A DNA stretch of 54,268 nt from Chloroflexota bacterium (GTDB lineage: Bacteria > Chloroflexota > Anaerolineae > Anaerolineales > Anaerolineaceae): contig JAAZNW010000002.1 of NCBI GenBank assembly GCA_012798065.1, positions 1-54,268 on the forward strand, given 5' to 3'. The notes beneath the pieces were generated by a model. That model saw only the letters and a list, made by a program, of their open reading frames with translations. It did not search any database and was not told the origin of the DNA. The position numbers and the translations under genes are program-made. Positions 44,548-52,205 of the stretch are shown here, piece after piece (positions within the stretch are counted from its first letter, which is position 1; the number at the start of each line of letters is the position of its first letter).

Positions 44548-45183
44548 ATGTTGACTCTTGAAAAAGCGCGTGAATGGTATATCCACACTGACCCTGTGCA
44601 CGATTTTTCGCACATCGAGCGTGTGTACCGTATGGCCCAGCGCCTGGCTAAGTTAGAAGGCGCCGACCCGGAGATCGTTAACGCCGCGGCTTTGCTGCAC
44701 GACGCTGAAGGCACCGCCCCTGGCAGCGACACCCGCCGCGAGCATCACCTGCGCTCGGCTGATTTCGCCGCCACCATCCTCAAACAAGAAGGCTGGAATG
44801 AGGAACGCATCAGGGCCGTCCAGCACTGCATCCGCGCCCATCGTTACCGCGACGACCGCGAGCCTCCTCAAACCATCGAAGCAAAGGTGATTTTCGACGC
44901 CGACAAACTGGATGTACTGGGGGCTGTAGGCGCGGTGCGCGCCGTGGTGTACGCCGCGCTGGCGGGAACCCCTTTTTACGCCGTCCCATCCTCGCAGTTC
45001 CTTGAAACTGGCGTGGAGCTTCCCGGCGAATTGCACAGCGCTTATCATGAGTACCTCTTTAAGTTGCGCCACGTGGAGAAACGCCTTTATACGCAAACCG
45101 CCAGGGCGATCGCCCGCCAGCGCAGAAAATATCTGGATAAGTTCTTCATCCAGCTCATCGCCGAATACAAAGGAGAAAGATAG
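44548..45183 (+). CDS. HD-domain phosphohydrolase
   Basis: A 211-residue HD protein. The metal ligands are visible as H of HDFSHIERVYRMA (about residues 19-31), the HD pair in ALLHDAEG (about 50) and DADKLDVLGAVGA (about 117), the usual spacing of small metal-dependent phosphohydrolases. It resembles the uncharacterised YedJ/Mg-dependent group; substrates are often nucleotides. Its stop overlaps the start of the inositol monophosphatase gene by 1 nt (TAGTGA), suggesting coupling. Confidence 0.88.
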   Translation: MLTLEKAREWYIHTDPVHDFSHIERVYRMAQRLAKLEGADPEIVNAAALLHDAEGTAPGSDTRREHHLRSADFAATILKQEGWNEERIRAVQHCIRAHRYRDDREPPQTIEAKVIFDADKLDVLGAVGAVRAVVYAALAGTPFYAVPSSQFLETGVELPGELHSAYHEYLFKLRHVEKRLYTQTARAIARQRRKYLDKFFIQLIAEYKGER

Positions 45184-45974
45184 TGACATCACCCCAACAA
45201 CCTCAGCTTGAACAGGTCATCCAATGGGCCAAGGAAGCCGGCGACATCGCCCGCGCAGGCCTCTCGCAAAAGTTCGATGTGGCGCTCAAAGGCCGCTCAG
45301 ACCTGGTCACCGAGATCGATTACCGTTGTGAACAACACCTCATCAACGCCATCCGTTCCGCCTACCCGGCACACGCCATTCTTTCAGAAGAGGCGGGCGA
45401 AGTTAACGGAGAGACTGGCGACCGCTGGTTCATCGACCCGCTGGATGGCACGGTCAATTACGCCCACCACATTCCCTTCTACGCGGTGTGCCTGGCCTGG
45501 CAGAGCGGGGCGCGCCTGCAACTGGGCGTGGTCTACGACCCTGCGCATGATGAATGCTTTTACGCTGAACGCGGTCGCGGCGCCTGGTTGAATGGCGAAC
45601 GGCTCACAGTTAACACCACTTCTGACCTCGAGCGCAGCCTGCACGCCACCGCCTTTGCCCGCCAAGACGACCAGCTCTTTCAGCGCAACCTGCAGTATTT
45701 CGCCCATCTGTCGCGCCATTCCTTTGGCGTCAGGCGCATGGGCTGCGCGGCCCTCGAGCTGTGCTACGTGGCTTGCGGGCGTACTGACGCCTACTGGGAG
45801 CAGGGTATCAACGCCTGGGATATTGCCGCGGCGGCCCTCATTGTGGAAGAAGCCGGCGCCGTGGTAACAGGGTTGGACGGAGACCCTGATTTCTTCAAAC
45901 CGCCTTACGCGCTTCTCGCGTCGACCCCCATGCTGCACCCGCAGCTGGTAAAGCTCTTTGCTCAAATGCAGTAA
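45183..45974 (+). CDS. Inositol monophosphatase family protein
   Basis: A 263-residue IMPase. Motif 1, WFIDPLDGTVNYAHHIPFYA (about residue 80-99), supplies the metal ligands, with the upstream SEEAGE acid and motif 2 WDIAAAALIVEEAGA (about 217). It hydrolyses inositol 1-phosphate or related sugar phosphates (fructose 1,6-bisphosphate, NADP-type substrates are alternatives). GTG start at 45183, overlapping the HD gene by 1 nt and following GGAGAAAGATA. It probably forms an operon with the HD gene, possibly with hutI. Confidence 0.92.
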   Translation: MTSPQQPQLEQVIQWAKEAGDIARAGLSQKFDVALKGRSDLVTEIDYRCEQHLINAIRSAYPAHAILSEEAGEVNGETGDRWFIDPLDGTVNYAHHIPFYAVCLAWQSGARLQLGVVYDPAHDECFYAERGRGAWLNGERLTVNTTSDLERSLHATAFARQDDQLFQRNLQYFAHLSRHSFGVRRMGCAALELCYVACGRTDAYWEQGINAWDIAAAALIVEEAGAVVTGLDGDPDFFKPPYALLASTPMLHPQLVKLFAQMQ

Positions 45975-46046
45975 CAACCCCTCAAGTATAATTACCCCTG
46001 TAGGAAAACCTGAATGAATTCATCCTGTTGATCAGAAGGGAGTGAA

Positions 46047-47816
46047 ATGACAAAAACCTACACACAAAAAGGCTGGAGCCTGGCTTCGCTTTACCCCTCT
46101 CATGATGGGCCTGAGATCCAATCTGCCTTCAAAGACCTTGAAACACAGACCGCCGAATTTGAAAAGAAGCGCCCACTGTTGAACGCCAGTATCAGCCAGA
46201 AGGAGCTGCTTCAAGTCATCCAGGCGCTTGAAAGCCTCTATCGCATCGCCTACCGCCTGAGCGGTTACGCCGAGCTGTGGTTCTCTGCTGATACACAGAA
46301 CCAGAGCGCGCTGGGAATGGTGATGCGTACCGAACAGCTGGTTTCGGAGATTGCTAACCGCACGCTGTTCTTCAGCCTGTGGTGGAAAGACCTGCCCGAT
46401 AAAACCGCCAGCCCTTTAATGGAAGGAATTGGCGACTACCGTTACTGGCTGGAAGAAATGCGCCACTTCAAGCCGCATACTTTAAGCGAACCCGAGGAGA
46501 AGATCATCAACACCAAGAACGTCACCGGTGTGAGCGCCTTCAGCACCCTGTACGACGCTCTCACCAACCGCTACGCCTTCAAAGTCGAGGTGGATGGCGA
46601 GGTGAAGGAATTGACCCGTGGTGAATTGATGAGCCTGGTGCGCTCCCCTGACCCTGACCTGCGCGCCCGCGCCTACCAGGAACTCTACCGTGTCTACGGT
46701 GACGACGCGCCCATCCTTGGGTTGATGTACCAGACCATTGTTCGCGATTGGCGCAACGAAGAGGTAACCCTGCGCAAGCACAAGACCCCGATTTCAGCGC
46801 GCAACCTCGCGAATGACCTTCCGGACGAAGTGATTGAGACGCTGCTCGAAACTTGCCGCCGCAACACAGGCGTGTTTGGGCGTTTCTTCAAACTCAAAGC
46901 CAGGCTCCTCGGCATGGATAAACTGCGTCGTTATGATGTCTACGCGCCGGTGGCGAAAGCCGAAAAACCTTACGCGTACGAAAAAGCCGTTGCCAAGGTG
47001 CTGGAATCTTTCAGCCAGTTTGACCCGCGCTTTGCTCAAATGGCAGAACGCGTTTTTGCTGATGATCATCTCGACAGCGAAGTGCGTAAAGGCAAACGCG
47101 GAGGGGCATTTTGTTCTACTATCAACCCGGGAATCACCCCCTGGGTGCTGCTTAACTTCCAGGGCAAAGCGGATGATGTTGCCACCATGGCGCACGAGCT
47201 GGGACACGCCATCCATTCCATGCTGGCCGAGCATCACTCTTTCTTCACGCAGCACGCTAACCTGCCGCTGGCGGAGACCGCCTCCACCTTCGGCGAGATG
47301 ATGCTGGTGGACCAGTTGCTGGCCGAAGAAAGCGACCCGTCTGTGCGCCGCGACCTGCTCTTCAGGCAGGTGGACGATGCGTACGCCACCATTCAGCGCC
47401 AGGCTTTCTTCGCCATGTTCGAAAAGCAGGCTCACCAAATGGTGGTCGATGGCGCGTCAGTGGACGAGATTTCTGAAGCCTACCTGGAAAATCTTAGGAC
47501 CCAGTTCGGCGATGCTGTCGATGTCGCAGAAGAGTTCAAATACGAGTGGGTTTCCATCCCGCACATCTACCAGGTGCCTTTCTACGTGTACGCCTACGCC
47601 TTCGGTCAGCTGCTGGTTCTGGCGCTCTACAAGCGTTTCAAAGCAGAGGGAGAAACCTTCAAACCCAGGTATATCCGCCTGCTCTCAGCCGGCGGCTCAG
47701 AAGCGCCTATGAAACTGCTGGATGAAGCGGGCGTAGACGTGCGCCAGGCCGCCTTCTGGCAGGGCGGGTTTGATGTGCTCAGCGAGATGGTGGATAAACT
47801 GGAAAAACTTGCCTGA
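46047..47816 (+). CDS. pepF: M3-family oligoendopeptidase (PepF type)
   Basis: A 589-residue zinc metallopeptidase. The HExxH motif occurs as MAHELGHAIHSML (about residue 380) and the third ligand glutamate in PLAETASTFGEM (about 407). The length matches M3B oligoendopeptidase F (about 600). Such cytoplasmic enzymes cleave short peptides. It has its own upstream TATAAT (45987-45992) and a good ribosome-binding site (GAAGGGAG). A strong terminator follows 12 nt after the stop. Confidence 0.94.
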   Translation: MTKTYTQKGWSLASLYPSHDGPEIQSAFKDLETQTAEFEKKRPLLNASISQKELLQVIQALESLYRIAYRLSGYAELWFSADTQNQSALGMVMRTEQLVSEIANRTLFFSLWWKDLPDKTASPLMEGIGDYRYWLEEMRHFKPHTLSEPEEKIINTKNVTGVSAFSTLYDALTNRYAFKVEVDGEVKELTRGELMSLVRSPDPDLRARAYQELYRVYGDDAPILGLMYQTIVRDWRNEEVTLRKHKTPISARNLANDLPDEVIETLLETCRRNTGVFGRFFKLKARLLGMDKLRRYDVYAPVAKAEKPYAYEKAVAKVLESFSQFDPRFAQMAERVFADDHLDSEVRKGKRGGAFCSTINPGITPWVLLNFQGKADDVATMAHELGHAIHSMLAEHHSFFTQHANLPLAETASTFGEMMLVDQLLAEESDPSVRRDLLFRQVDDAYATIQRQAFFAMFEKQAHQMVVDGASVDEISEAYLENLRTQFGDAVDVAEEFKYEWVSIPHIYQVPFYVYAYAFGQLLVLALYKRFKAEGETFKPRYIRLLSAGGSEAPMKLLDEAGVDVRQAAFWQGGFDVLSEMVDKLEKLA

Positions 47817-47827
47817 GGTTCAACCAT

Positions 47828-47861
47828 CAAAAAAGGCAGAGAAGGGCTCTCTGCCTTTTTT
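47828..47861. terminator. Bidirectional-type terminator after pepF
   Basis: A-rich AAAAAAGGCAGAGA and T-rich TCTCTGCCTTTTTT form a long stem with a 5-nt loop, and both strands end in a U run. The 246 nt between this and the deoxynucleoside kinase gene hold a TATATT-type element near 48045 but no other clear structure. Confidence 0.88.
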
Positions 47862-48107
47862 GATGGATACTTCACAGCCACCCGATCGTTGCGTCAGCAC
47901 AGGGGGTGTTTTTTACGCGGAGAAAGCCTTCTTTTTCTACCCCTTCGCGAATTAGAAATTGCCCGCGCCAGGATTATGGGACGGTAAACTCCACAAGGCG
48001 CTCTTTTCCGCGGTTATTCTGTCTGCACCGGGATATTCTATGGTATATTTTTAATTCAACAACATCCCTTCCCGTCGCGAAGCCGGGAGTGTTCACGGAG
48101 CCGGTGT

Positions 48108-48743
48108 ATGTATTTTGCCATCGAAGGAGTCATCGGGGTTGGAAAAACCACCCTCGCCAGACTGCTGCAGCCGCAGTTTGAAGCAGACCTGGTGCTCGAG
48201 GTCTTCGAAGAAAACCCTTTTTTGAGCAATTTTTATACCGACCGCGCGCGCTACGCCTTTCAAACCCAAATCTTCTTTCTGCTCAGCCGCTACCATCAGC
48301 AGCGCCGCAATATCGGCGAGCGGCTGGGGCAGGCGAAAAACCTCATCAGTGATTACACCTTTGAGAAGGATTCGCTCTTTGCGCGCATTAACCTCACGGG
48401 TGACGAATTGGACATGTACTTCAAAGTGCAGGAAGCCCTGGCGGAGAAGATCATCCCGGCTGACCTGGTGGTGTACCTGCGCGCCAGCACCGACACGCTG
48501 ATGAAGCGTATTGCCCTGCGCGACCGCCCCTACGAAAGGCAAATGGAACGGGAATACATTGACCTGTTGAACCGCGTGTATGATGATTTCTACATCTCCT
48601 CTCCCCAGGTTTCTCATGTCCTTACGATCGAAACCGATGAACTGAACATCATTGAAAGACCTGATGACCTGGCTTTCATCCGCAACCGTATCAGGGAAGA
48701 ATTGCGGCTGGCGCCTTACCAGCCCGTTCTACCCATCGAGTAA
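48108..48743 (+). CDS. Deoxynucleoside kinase (deoxyguanosine kinase-like)
   Basis: A 211-residue dNK that phosphorylates deoxynucleosides to dNMPs in salvage. P-loop EGVIGVGKTTLA (residues 5-16), the substrate-binding EENPFLSNFY (about 38), ISDYTFEKDSLFA (about 84, where the DRS-type segment has DYT), and the lid-region arginines in RIALRDRPYERQMEREY. The DY-FEKD-FA pattern is closer to deoxyguanosine kinase than to the DRSIYED-type of the other dNK in this window. GGAG lies 8 nt upstream of the ATG. It is followed 12 nt later by a nucleotidyltransferase-like gene. Confidence 0.9.
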   Translation: MYFAIEGVIGVGKTTLARLLQPQFEADLVLEVFEENPFLSNFYTDRARYAFQTQIFFLLSRYHQQRRNIGERLGQAKNLISDYTFEKDSLFARINLTGDELDMYFKVQEALAEKIIPADLVVYLRASTDTLMKRIALRDRPYERQMEREYIDLLNRVYDDFYISSPQVSHVLTIETDELNIIERPDDLAFIRNRIREELRLAPYQPVLPIE

Positions 48744-48754
48744 AAGAGGGTTGA

Positions 48755-49747
48755 ATGCGCATCACCCGTGAACTCCTGCTCAAACACGCCCGCGAGAACA
48801 GCGCCGCGCTCACGGCGAAGGACCGCAGCATTATTTGCATCTACATCAGCGGCTCTTTGCTGCAGGAAGACCCTTTTATCGGCGGTATCACCGACATTGA
48901 TCTTATCTGCGTTCACAACCAGCCGGTTGCCCGGCGCCGCGAAGTGCTGCGGTTGAGCCACGAAGTTAACCTCGACCTGGCGCATTATGAGCAGGAAGAA
49001 TTTGAACCTGCGCGCCAACTCCGCCACAACGCCTGGATCGGTGGCTGGTTCGAGAACGTGCCTATCGTGCTTTATGATGCGCTGCGTTGGTATGACTTCA
49101 CCCGCGCCTCCGCCACCGCTCAATTCTGGCGCCCGGAATATGTTGCCTCACGCGCGCGGAGTTTCTTGAACCCCGCCAGGAAGACCTGGAATGACCTCGA
49201 GGAGGGCAACATTCCCCAGGGCATCAAACGGGTGACCGCCTACCTTGGAGCGCTGCGCGATACCGCCAACGCAGTGGCTGTTTTCTCCGGCGCGCCCCTG
49301 GCAGAGCGCCGCCTGCTGATGGAACTGCCCGCCAGGGCCGCTGCCGCCGGGCTCAGCGGGCTCTTTGCTGATTTTGTGAGTCTTTTCACCAGCAGCGAAG
49401 TGAGCGATGAAAACTTCACCGCATGGGTGTCTTCTTATGTGGGTATTTTCGAAGCCCTCAAACAATCCACCACCGCTCCAGTGAGCCTTTCCCCCTATCG
49501 GCGGGGGTATTATGAAAAGGCGCTCAACGCGCTTTATCCGCACAGCCCCGCAGCCGCCGTCTGGTTGATGGTTTATACCTGGACCAAAGCGGCTGCCGCG
49601 CTGCCACGCACCGAACAGCCATATAAAGACTGGCAGGAGCTTTGCCGACAGCTCGACCTGGAAAGCCGCGACCTGCCCACCCGCCTTGAACTCTTCGATG
49701 CTGTGTTGGATACCGTGGAAGAAGCGGTTGACCATCTTTCCGCTTAA
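48755..49747 (+). CDS. Nucleotidyltransferase-like protein
   Basis: A 330-residue cytoplasmic protein. YISGSLLQEDPFIGGITDID (about residues 30-50) has the GS-x-DxD layout of the MNT/pol-beta nucleotidyltransferase fold. The rest is helical and resembles substrate-binding regions of minimal or aminoglycoside-type nucleotidyltransferases, but no subfamily is certain. It lies 12 nt after the deoxynucleoside kinase stop, so the two are probably an operon, and it ends just 18 nt before the first degenerate DnaA box of the origin-like region. Confidence 0.68.
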   Translation: MRITRELLLKHARENSAALTAKDRSIICIYISGSLLQEDPFIGGITDIDLICVHNQPVARRREVLRLSHEVNLDLAHYEQEEFEPARQLRHNAWIGGWFENVPIVLYDALRWYDFTRASATAQFWRPEYVASRARSFLNPARKTWNDLEEGNIPQGIKRVTAYLGALRDTANAVAVFSGAPLAERRLLMELPARAAAAGLSGLFADFVSLFTSSEVSDENFTAWVSSYVGIFEALKQSTTAPVSLSPYRRGYYEKALNALYPHSPAAAVWLMVYTWTKAAAALPRTEQPYKDWQELCRQLDLESRDLPTRLELFDAVLDTVEEAVDHLSA

Positions 49748-49764
49748 CCTTTCTCCCGTTCTGT

Positions 49765-50130
49765 TTGTACACAACTCCTCTAAAACCTGTGGATAACTTC
49801 AAAAAACCTGTGGATAAATGCATCGTTTTTCCACTTTTTTTCGAAAAATCCGCCCGAAACCCTGTGGATAAAAAGGCTGTTTTCTGCCCTTTATCCACAG
49901 CGTCTCTTTTTTCAGTCGCTTTGGCCCAAAAAACGGCTTTATCCACATTTCATGCACAGTTACGGCTGGAAAGACGGTCGACCACCTAATAGCATATACA
50001 GGGGAAAACGTTACCCCTCAATGCAGGGTTGGCGGATAAAAGCCTTCCGGCTGTGTTTCTCCACAAATCCACACCCACTACGACGACTACTACAGATTAA
50101 TCTTCCATGAGAGATAAGTTAACAGGATGC
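49765..50130. other. oriC: Replication-origin-like region (DnaA-box cluster, trio-like element, AT-rich DNA)
   Basis: Within 160 nt there are five perfect TTATCCACA boxes: 49788-49796, 49809-49817 and 49863-49871 read as TGTGGATAA, and 49891-49899 and 49939-49947 as TTATCCACA. Degenerate copies occur at 49765-49773 (TTGTACACA), 50057-50065 (TTCTCCACA) and 50065-50073. The last pair is followed by CTACGACGACTACTAC (50078-50093), whose complement is a row of 3'-GAT/GCT-type triplets like DnaA-trios, and then AT-rich DNA. Box cluster, short spacer, trios and AT-rich stretch is the basal unwinding architecture described for Bacillus. No ORF fits the 500-nt gap. dnaA and dnaN are absent from the window, so a DnaA-titrating locus remains an alternative. 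Confidence 0.78.
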
Positions 50131-50152
50131 GCAAACAAGGCTGCGATGATGA

Positions 50153-50181
50153 TTGTATTTGAGAGTTGAATTGTGTACAAT
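50153..50181 (+). promoter_or_regulatory. Probable promoter of spoVS
   Basis: TTGTAT (50153-50158) and TACAAT (50176-50181) are separated by 17 nt. The leader before spoVS (about 60 nt) contains a CCCGG-TTTAAT-CCGGG hairpin near 50221-50236, just before the ribosome-binding site. Confidence 0.45.
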
Positions 50182-50247
50182 AAAAATACAAAAAAACCAA
50201 CCGGCTTTGGCTCGTTGTTCCCCGGTTTAATCCGGGAGGGAGGTCTT

Positions 50248-50514
50248 ATGGCAGATATCATCAAGGTCAAAGCAAATTCTCGCACTGCAGCAGTAGCCGG
50301 CGCAATAGCAGGTGTTATGCGCGAACATAAGCACGTGGATATCCAGGCGATTGGCGCCGGAGCGGTCAACCAGGCGCTCAAGGCGCTGGTGCTGGCCAAG
50401 GGGTATCTGGCAGAAGAGGGGATCGAAATCATCTGTTCACCCGAATTTGTGGATGTCGATATTGACTGCAAGGTGCGCACAGCCATCAAGATTGTGGTCG
50501 ATCCAAAAAACTAA
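50248..50514 (+). CDS. spoVS: SpoVS-family (Alba-like) protein
   Basis: An 88-residue protein almost collinear with Bacillus SpoVS: IIKVKANSRTAAVAGAIAGV, then VDIQAIGAGAVNQALKAL, LAKGYL, FVDVDIDCKVRTAIKIVV. The fold is Alba-like and thought to bind nucleic acid. In Bacillus loss of SpoVS affects late sporulation; in other bacteria the role is less defined. The ATG at 50248 follows GGGAGGGAGGTCTT. A longer frame from 50173 lacks a good site. The gene sits next to the origin-like cluster. Confidence 0.93.
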   Translation: MADIIKVKANSRTAAVAGAIAGVMREHKHVDIQAIGAGAVNQALKALVLAKGYLAEEGIEIICSPEFVDVDIDCKVRTAIKIVVDPKN

Positions 50515-50556
50515 GTCTGCCAGGCGGGAGTACTAATTTTATCTTTCGTGCCCTGG

Positions 50557-51216
50557 TCAATCCGGGGTGTTAGCTTCTTCACGGGTAAAGATCACTTCTT
50601 CTTTGCCCGTCAGTTTTTCTTTCACCTTGCTGATGATCAACTCCAGGTGTTGGGTATGAGCCACATAATCCAGCTCATCCGCAGGGACAGTGAGCACAGG
50701 GCAGAGCGTGAAGTGCGTGATCCAGTTCTCGTACAGGCTGTTGAGATGGTCAAGATAAGCTGGTTCGATGCTGCGCTCGTAATCCCGGTTGCGTAGCGCG
50801 ATGCGCTTGAGCAGCGTGGGCACCGACGCGCGCAGGTAGATCACCAGGTCAGGTGGGGGCAGGTATTCAGCCAGAGTGCGGTAAAGCGAGCGGTAGGTGG
50901 CGTAATCTCGTTCGCTGATGTGCCCCTGCAGAAAGAGGTTCTGGGCGAAAACCTCGGCGTCTTCATAGATGCTGCGGTCCTGTATTACTGAACCCGGCGT
51001 GCGTACCAGTTCCTGGTGAATGCGCAGGCGGTGGGTGAGGAAAAATATCTGCGAGTGAAAGCTCCACGCGGGCATATCCTTATAGAAATCGGACAGGTAA
51101 GGGTTCTCTGCTACCGGCTCGTAGAAAGGCATGCATTCCAGCCGCTCACTGATCATTTCCACCAGGGTGGACTTGCCTACACCGATGTTGCCCGCGACCG
51201 CAATGAATTTTTTCAT
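50557..51216 (-). CDS. Deoxynucleoside kinase (deoxyadenosine/deoxycytidine kinase-like)
   Basis: A 219-residue dNK. P-loop AGNIGVGKS (about residues 8-16), EPVAENPYLSDFY (about 33), the DRS motif QDRSIYEDAEVFA (about 79), and LRASVPTLLKRIALRNRDYE in the lid region. The intact DRS-type motif resembles deoxyadenosine/deoxycytidine kinases. The start is the ATG at 51216 with GAGGA upstream. A possible minus-strand -10 (TATAAT, plus 51376-51381) lies farther upstream. It converges with spoVS and is paralogous to the dNK at 48.1 kb. Confidence 0.9.
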   Translation of the reverse strand: MKKFIAVAGNIGVGKSTLVEMISERLECMPFYEPVAENPYLSDFYKDMPAWSFHSQIFFLTHRLRIHQELVRTPGSVIQDRSIYEDAEVFAQNLFLQGHISERDYATYRSLYRTLAEYLPPPDLVIYLRASVPTLLKRIALRNRDYERSIEPAYLDHLNSLYENWITHFTLCPVLTVPADELDYVAHTQHLELIISKVKEKLTGKEEVIFTREEANTPD

Positions 51217-51478
51217 AACATCCTCAGCAAGGTGAAAGGTGTGTTGAGAGAAAGAACCCTCAATCCTGCGAACCGTCAAGATTGGAGGTGGATTTTTTCG
51301 CTTCAGCAGCCAGAGCTCTCTTTGAAGAGGCTTTCTACCGGGCTGCGGCAGCCAGTGAGTTCATACCCTGTTTTGATTATAACATTGCGCCTTGTCTCAC
51401 AATCGAGGGAGGTCGTGGATCGGAGCAACCGCGAGGTCAAGTGCTCTCATTGGTTTTAACCCAGAAGGCATTCAATCG

Positions 51479-51532
51479 TTCACAAAATCCTCATCATAAA
51501 TTCACATTTTCTTCATAACTGGCGGCTATCAT
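51479..51532 (+). promoter_or_regulatory. Pho-box-like promoter: four 11-bp direct repeats before a -10 element
   Basis: Four consecutive 11-bp units are read directly: TTCACAAAATC (51479-51489), CTCATCATAAA (51490-51500), TTCACATTTTC (51501-51511) and TTCATAACTGG (51512-51522). A TATCAT (-10-like) at 51527-51532 follows, with no -35 hexamer. TTnACA-type repeats at 11-bp phase are the hallmark of Pho boxes bound by PhoP/PhoB-type response regulators. The assignment to phosphate control is inference from pattern. Confidence 0.6.
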
Positions 51533-51577
51533 CGAGTTAATCAAGCAGAGAGAAGCTCTGCAAAAAAGGAGTTGCAA

Positions 51578-52108
51578 ATGAAAAAAATATGGGTATTTCT
51601 TGTCATTGGCGGCGTGCTGGCTTTGGCGCTAGGAGCTGCCTCGGTGGTGAACGCGCAGGCACCGGTGAACACCCCCCAGGTGGAGCAGGGAGGAGGACAA
51701 GGCGGTTTTGGCGCGCGTGCTGCTGGTTGCGGCGAACGCGGTGAAAACGAAGAAGTGCAGAAGTTGATGTTGAACGCCTGGTCTGACGCGCTCGGCATCA
51801 GCGTGGAAGAGTTGAGTAATCGCAAAGAGGCTGGCGAGAACCTGGCGCAGATCGCCCTTTCCACCGGGCGTACTTTTGAAGAGTTCCGCGCGCTCAGGGT
51901 TTCGGTGCATACTTCTGTGGCTGAACAGGCACTCAAGGACGGTATCATCGACCAGGCGCAGTACCAGTGCCATCTCAAGGCGGTTGAGCGCCAGATGCGC
52001 GGTCGCGGCAACGGCAACCGCCCTGCCGACGGGCACGGGTTCACCACGCGCGGCAGAGGGGATCGTGCCAGGGGACATCATTGCGGGGGTCGCTCCGCCA
52101 ACCCCTAA
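51578..52108 (+). CDS. Secreted small protein of unknown function, Pho-box candidate target
   Basis: A 176-residue protein with a Sec signal peptide (first 26 residues, MKKIWVFLVIGGVLALALGA then VVNAQA). The middle contains LMLNAWSDALGISVEELSNR and a TGRTFEEFRALRVSVH stretch, then ALKDGIIDQAQYQCHLKAVERQ, a pattern of short repeated helices (DALGxSxEEL type) found in uncharacterised secreted proteins. The C terminus is Gly/Arg/His-rich and low in complexity. AAGGAG precedes the ATG at 51578. The preceding 300 nt contain the 11-bp repeats. Confidence 0.8.
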   Translation: MKKIWVFLVIGGVLALALGAASVVNAQAPVNTPQVEQGGGQGGFGARAAGCGERGENEEVQKLMLNAWSDALGISVEELSNRKEAGENLAQIALSTGRTFEEFRALRVSVHTSVAEQALKDGIIDQAQYQCHLKAVERQMRGRGNGNRPADGHGFTTRGRGDRARGHHCGGRSANP

Positions 52109-52205
52109 ACGCTGCTCCACAAAATCGCAAACTGTTCAGGGCTGCCAATACGGCAGCCCTGCTGTTTTAGAGGGTATAATCCGGCGTAATTCACCCGGTT
52201 CTACC

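Noticed and set aside
50221..50247. Hairpin in the spoVS leader as a riboswitch
   Set aside because: CCCGG/CCGGG is only 5 bp and no aptamer signature was seen; at most it modulates translation.
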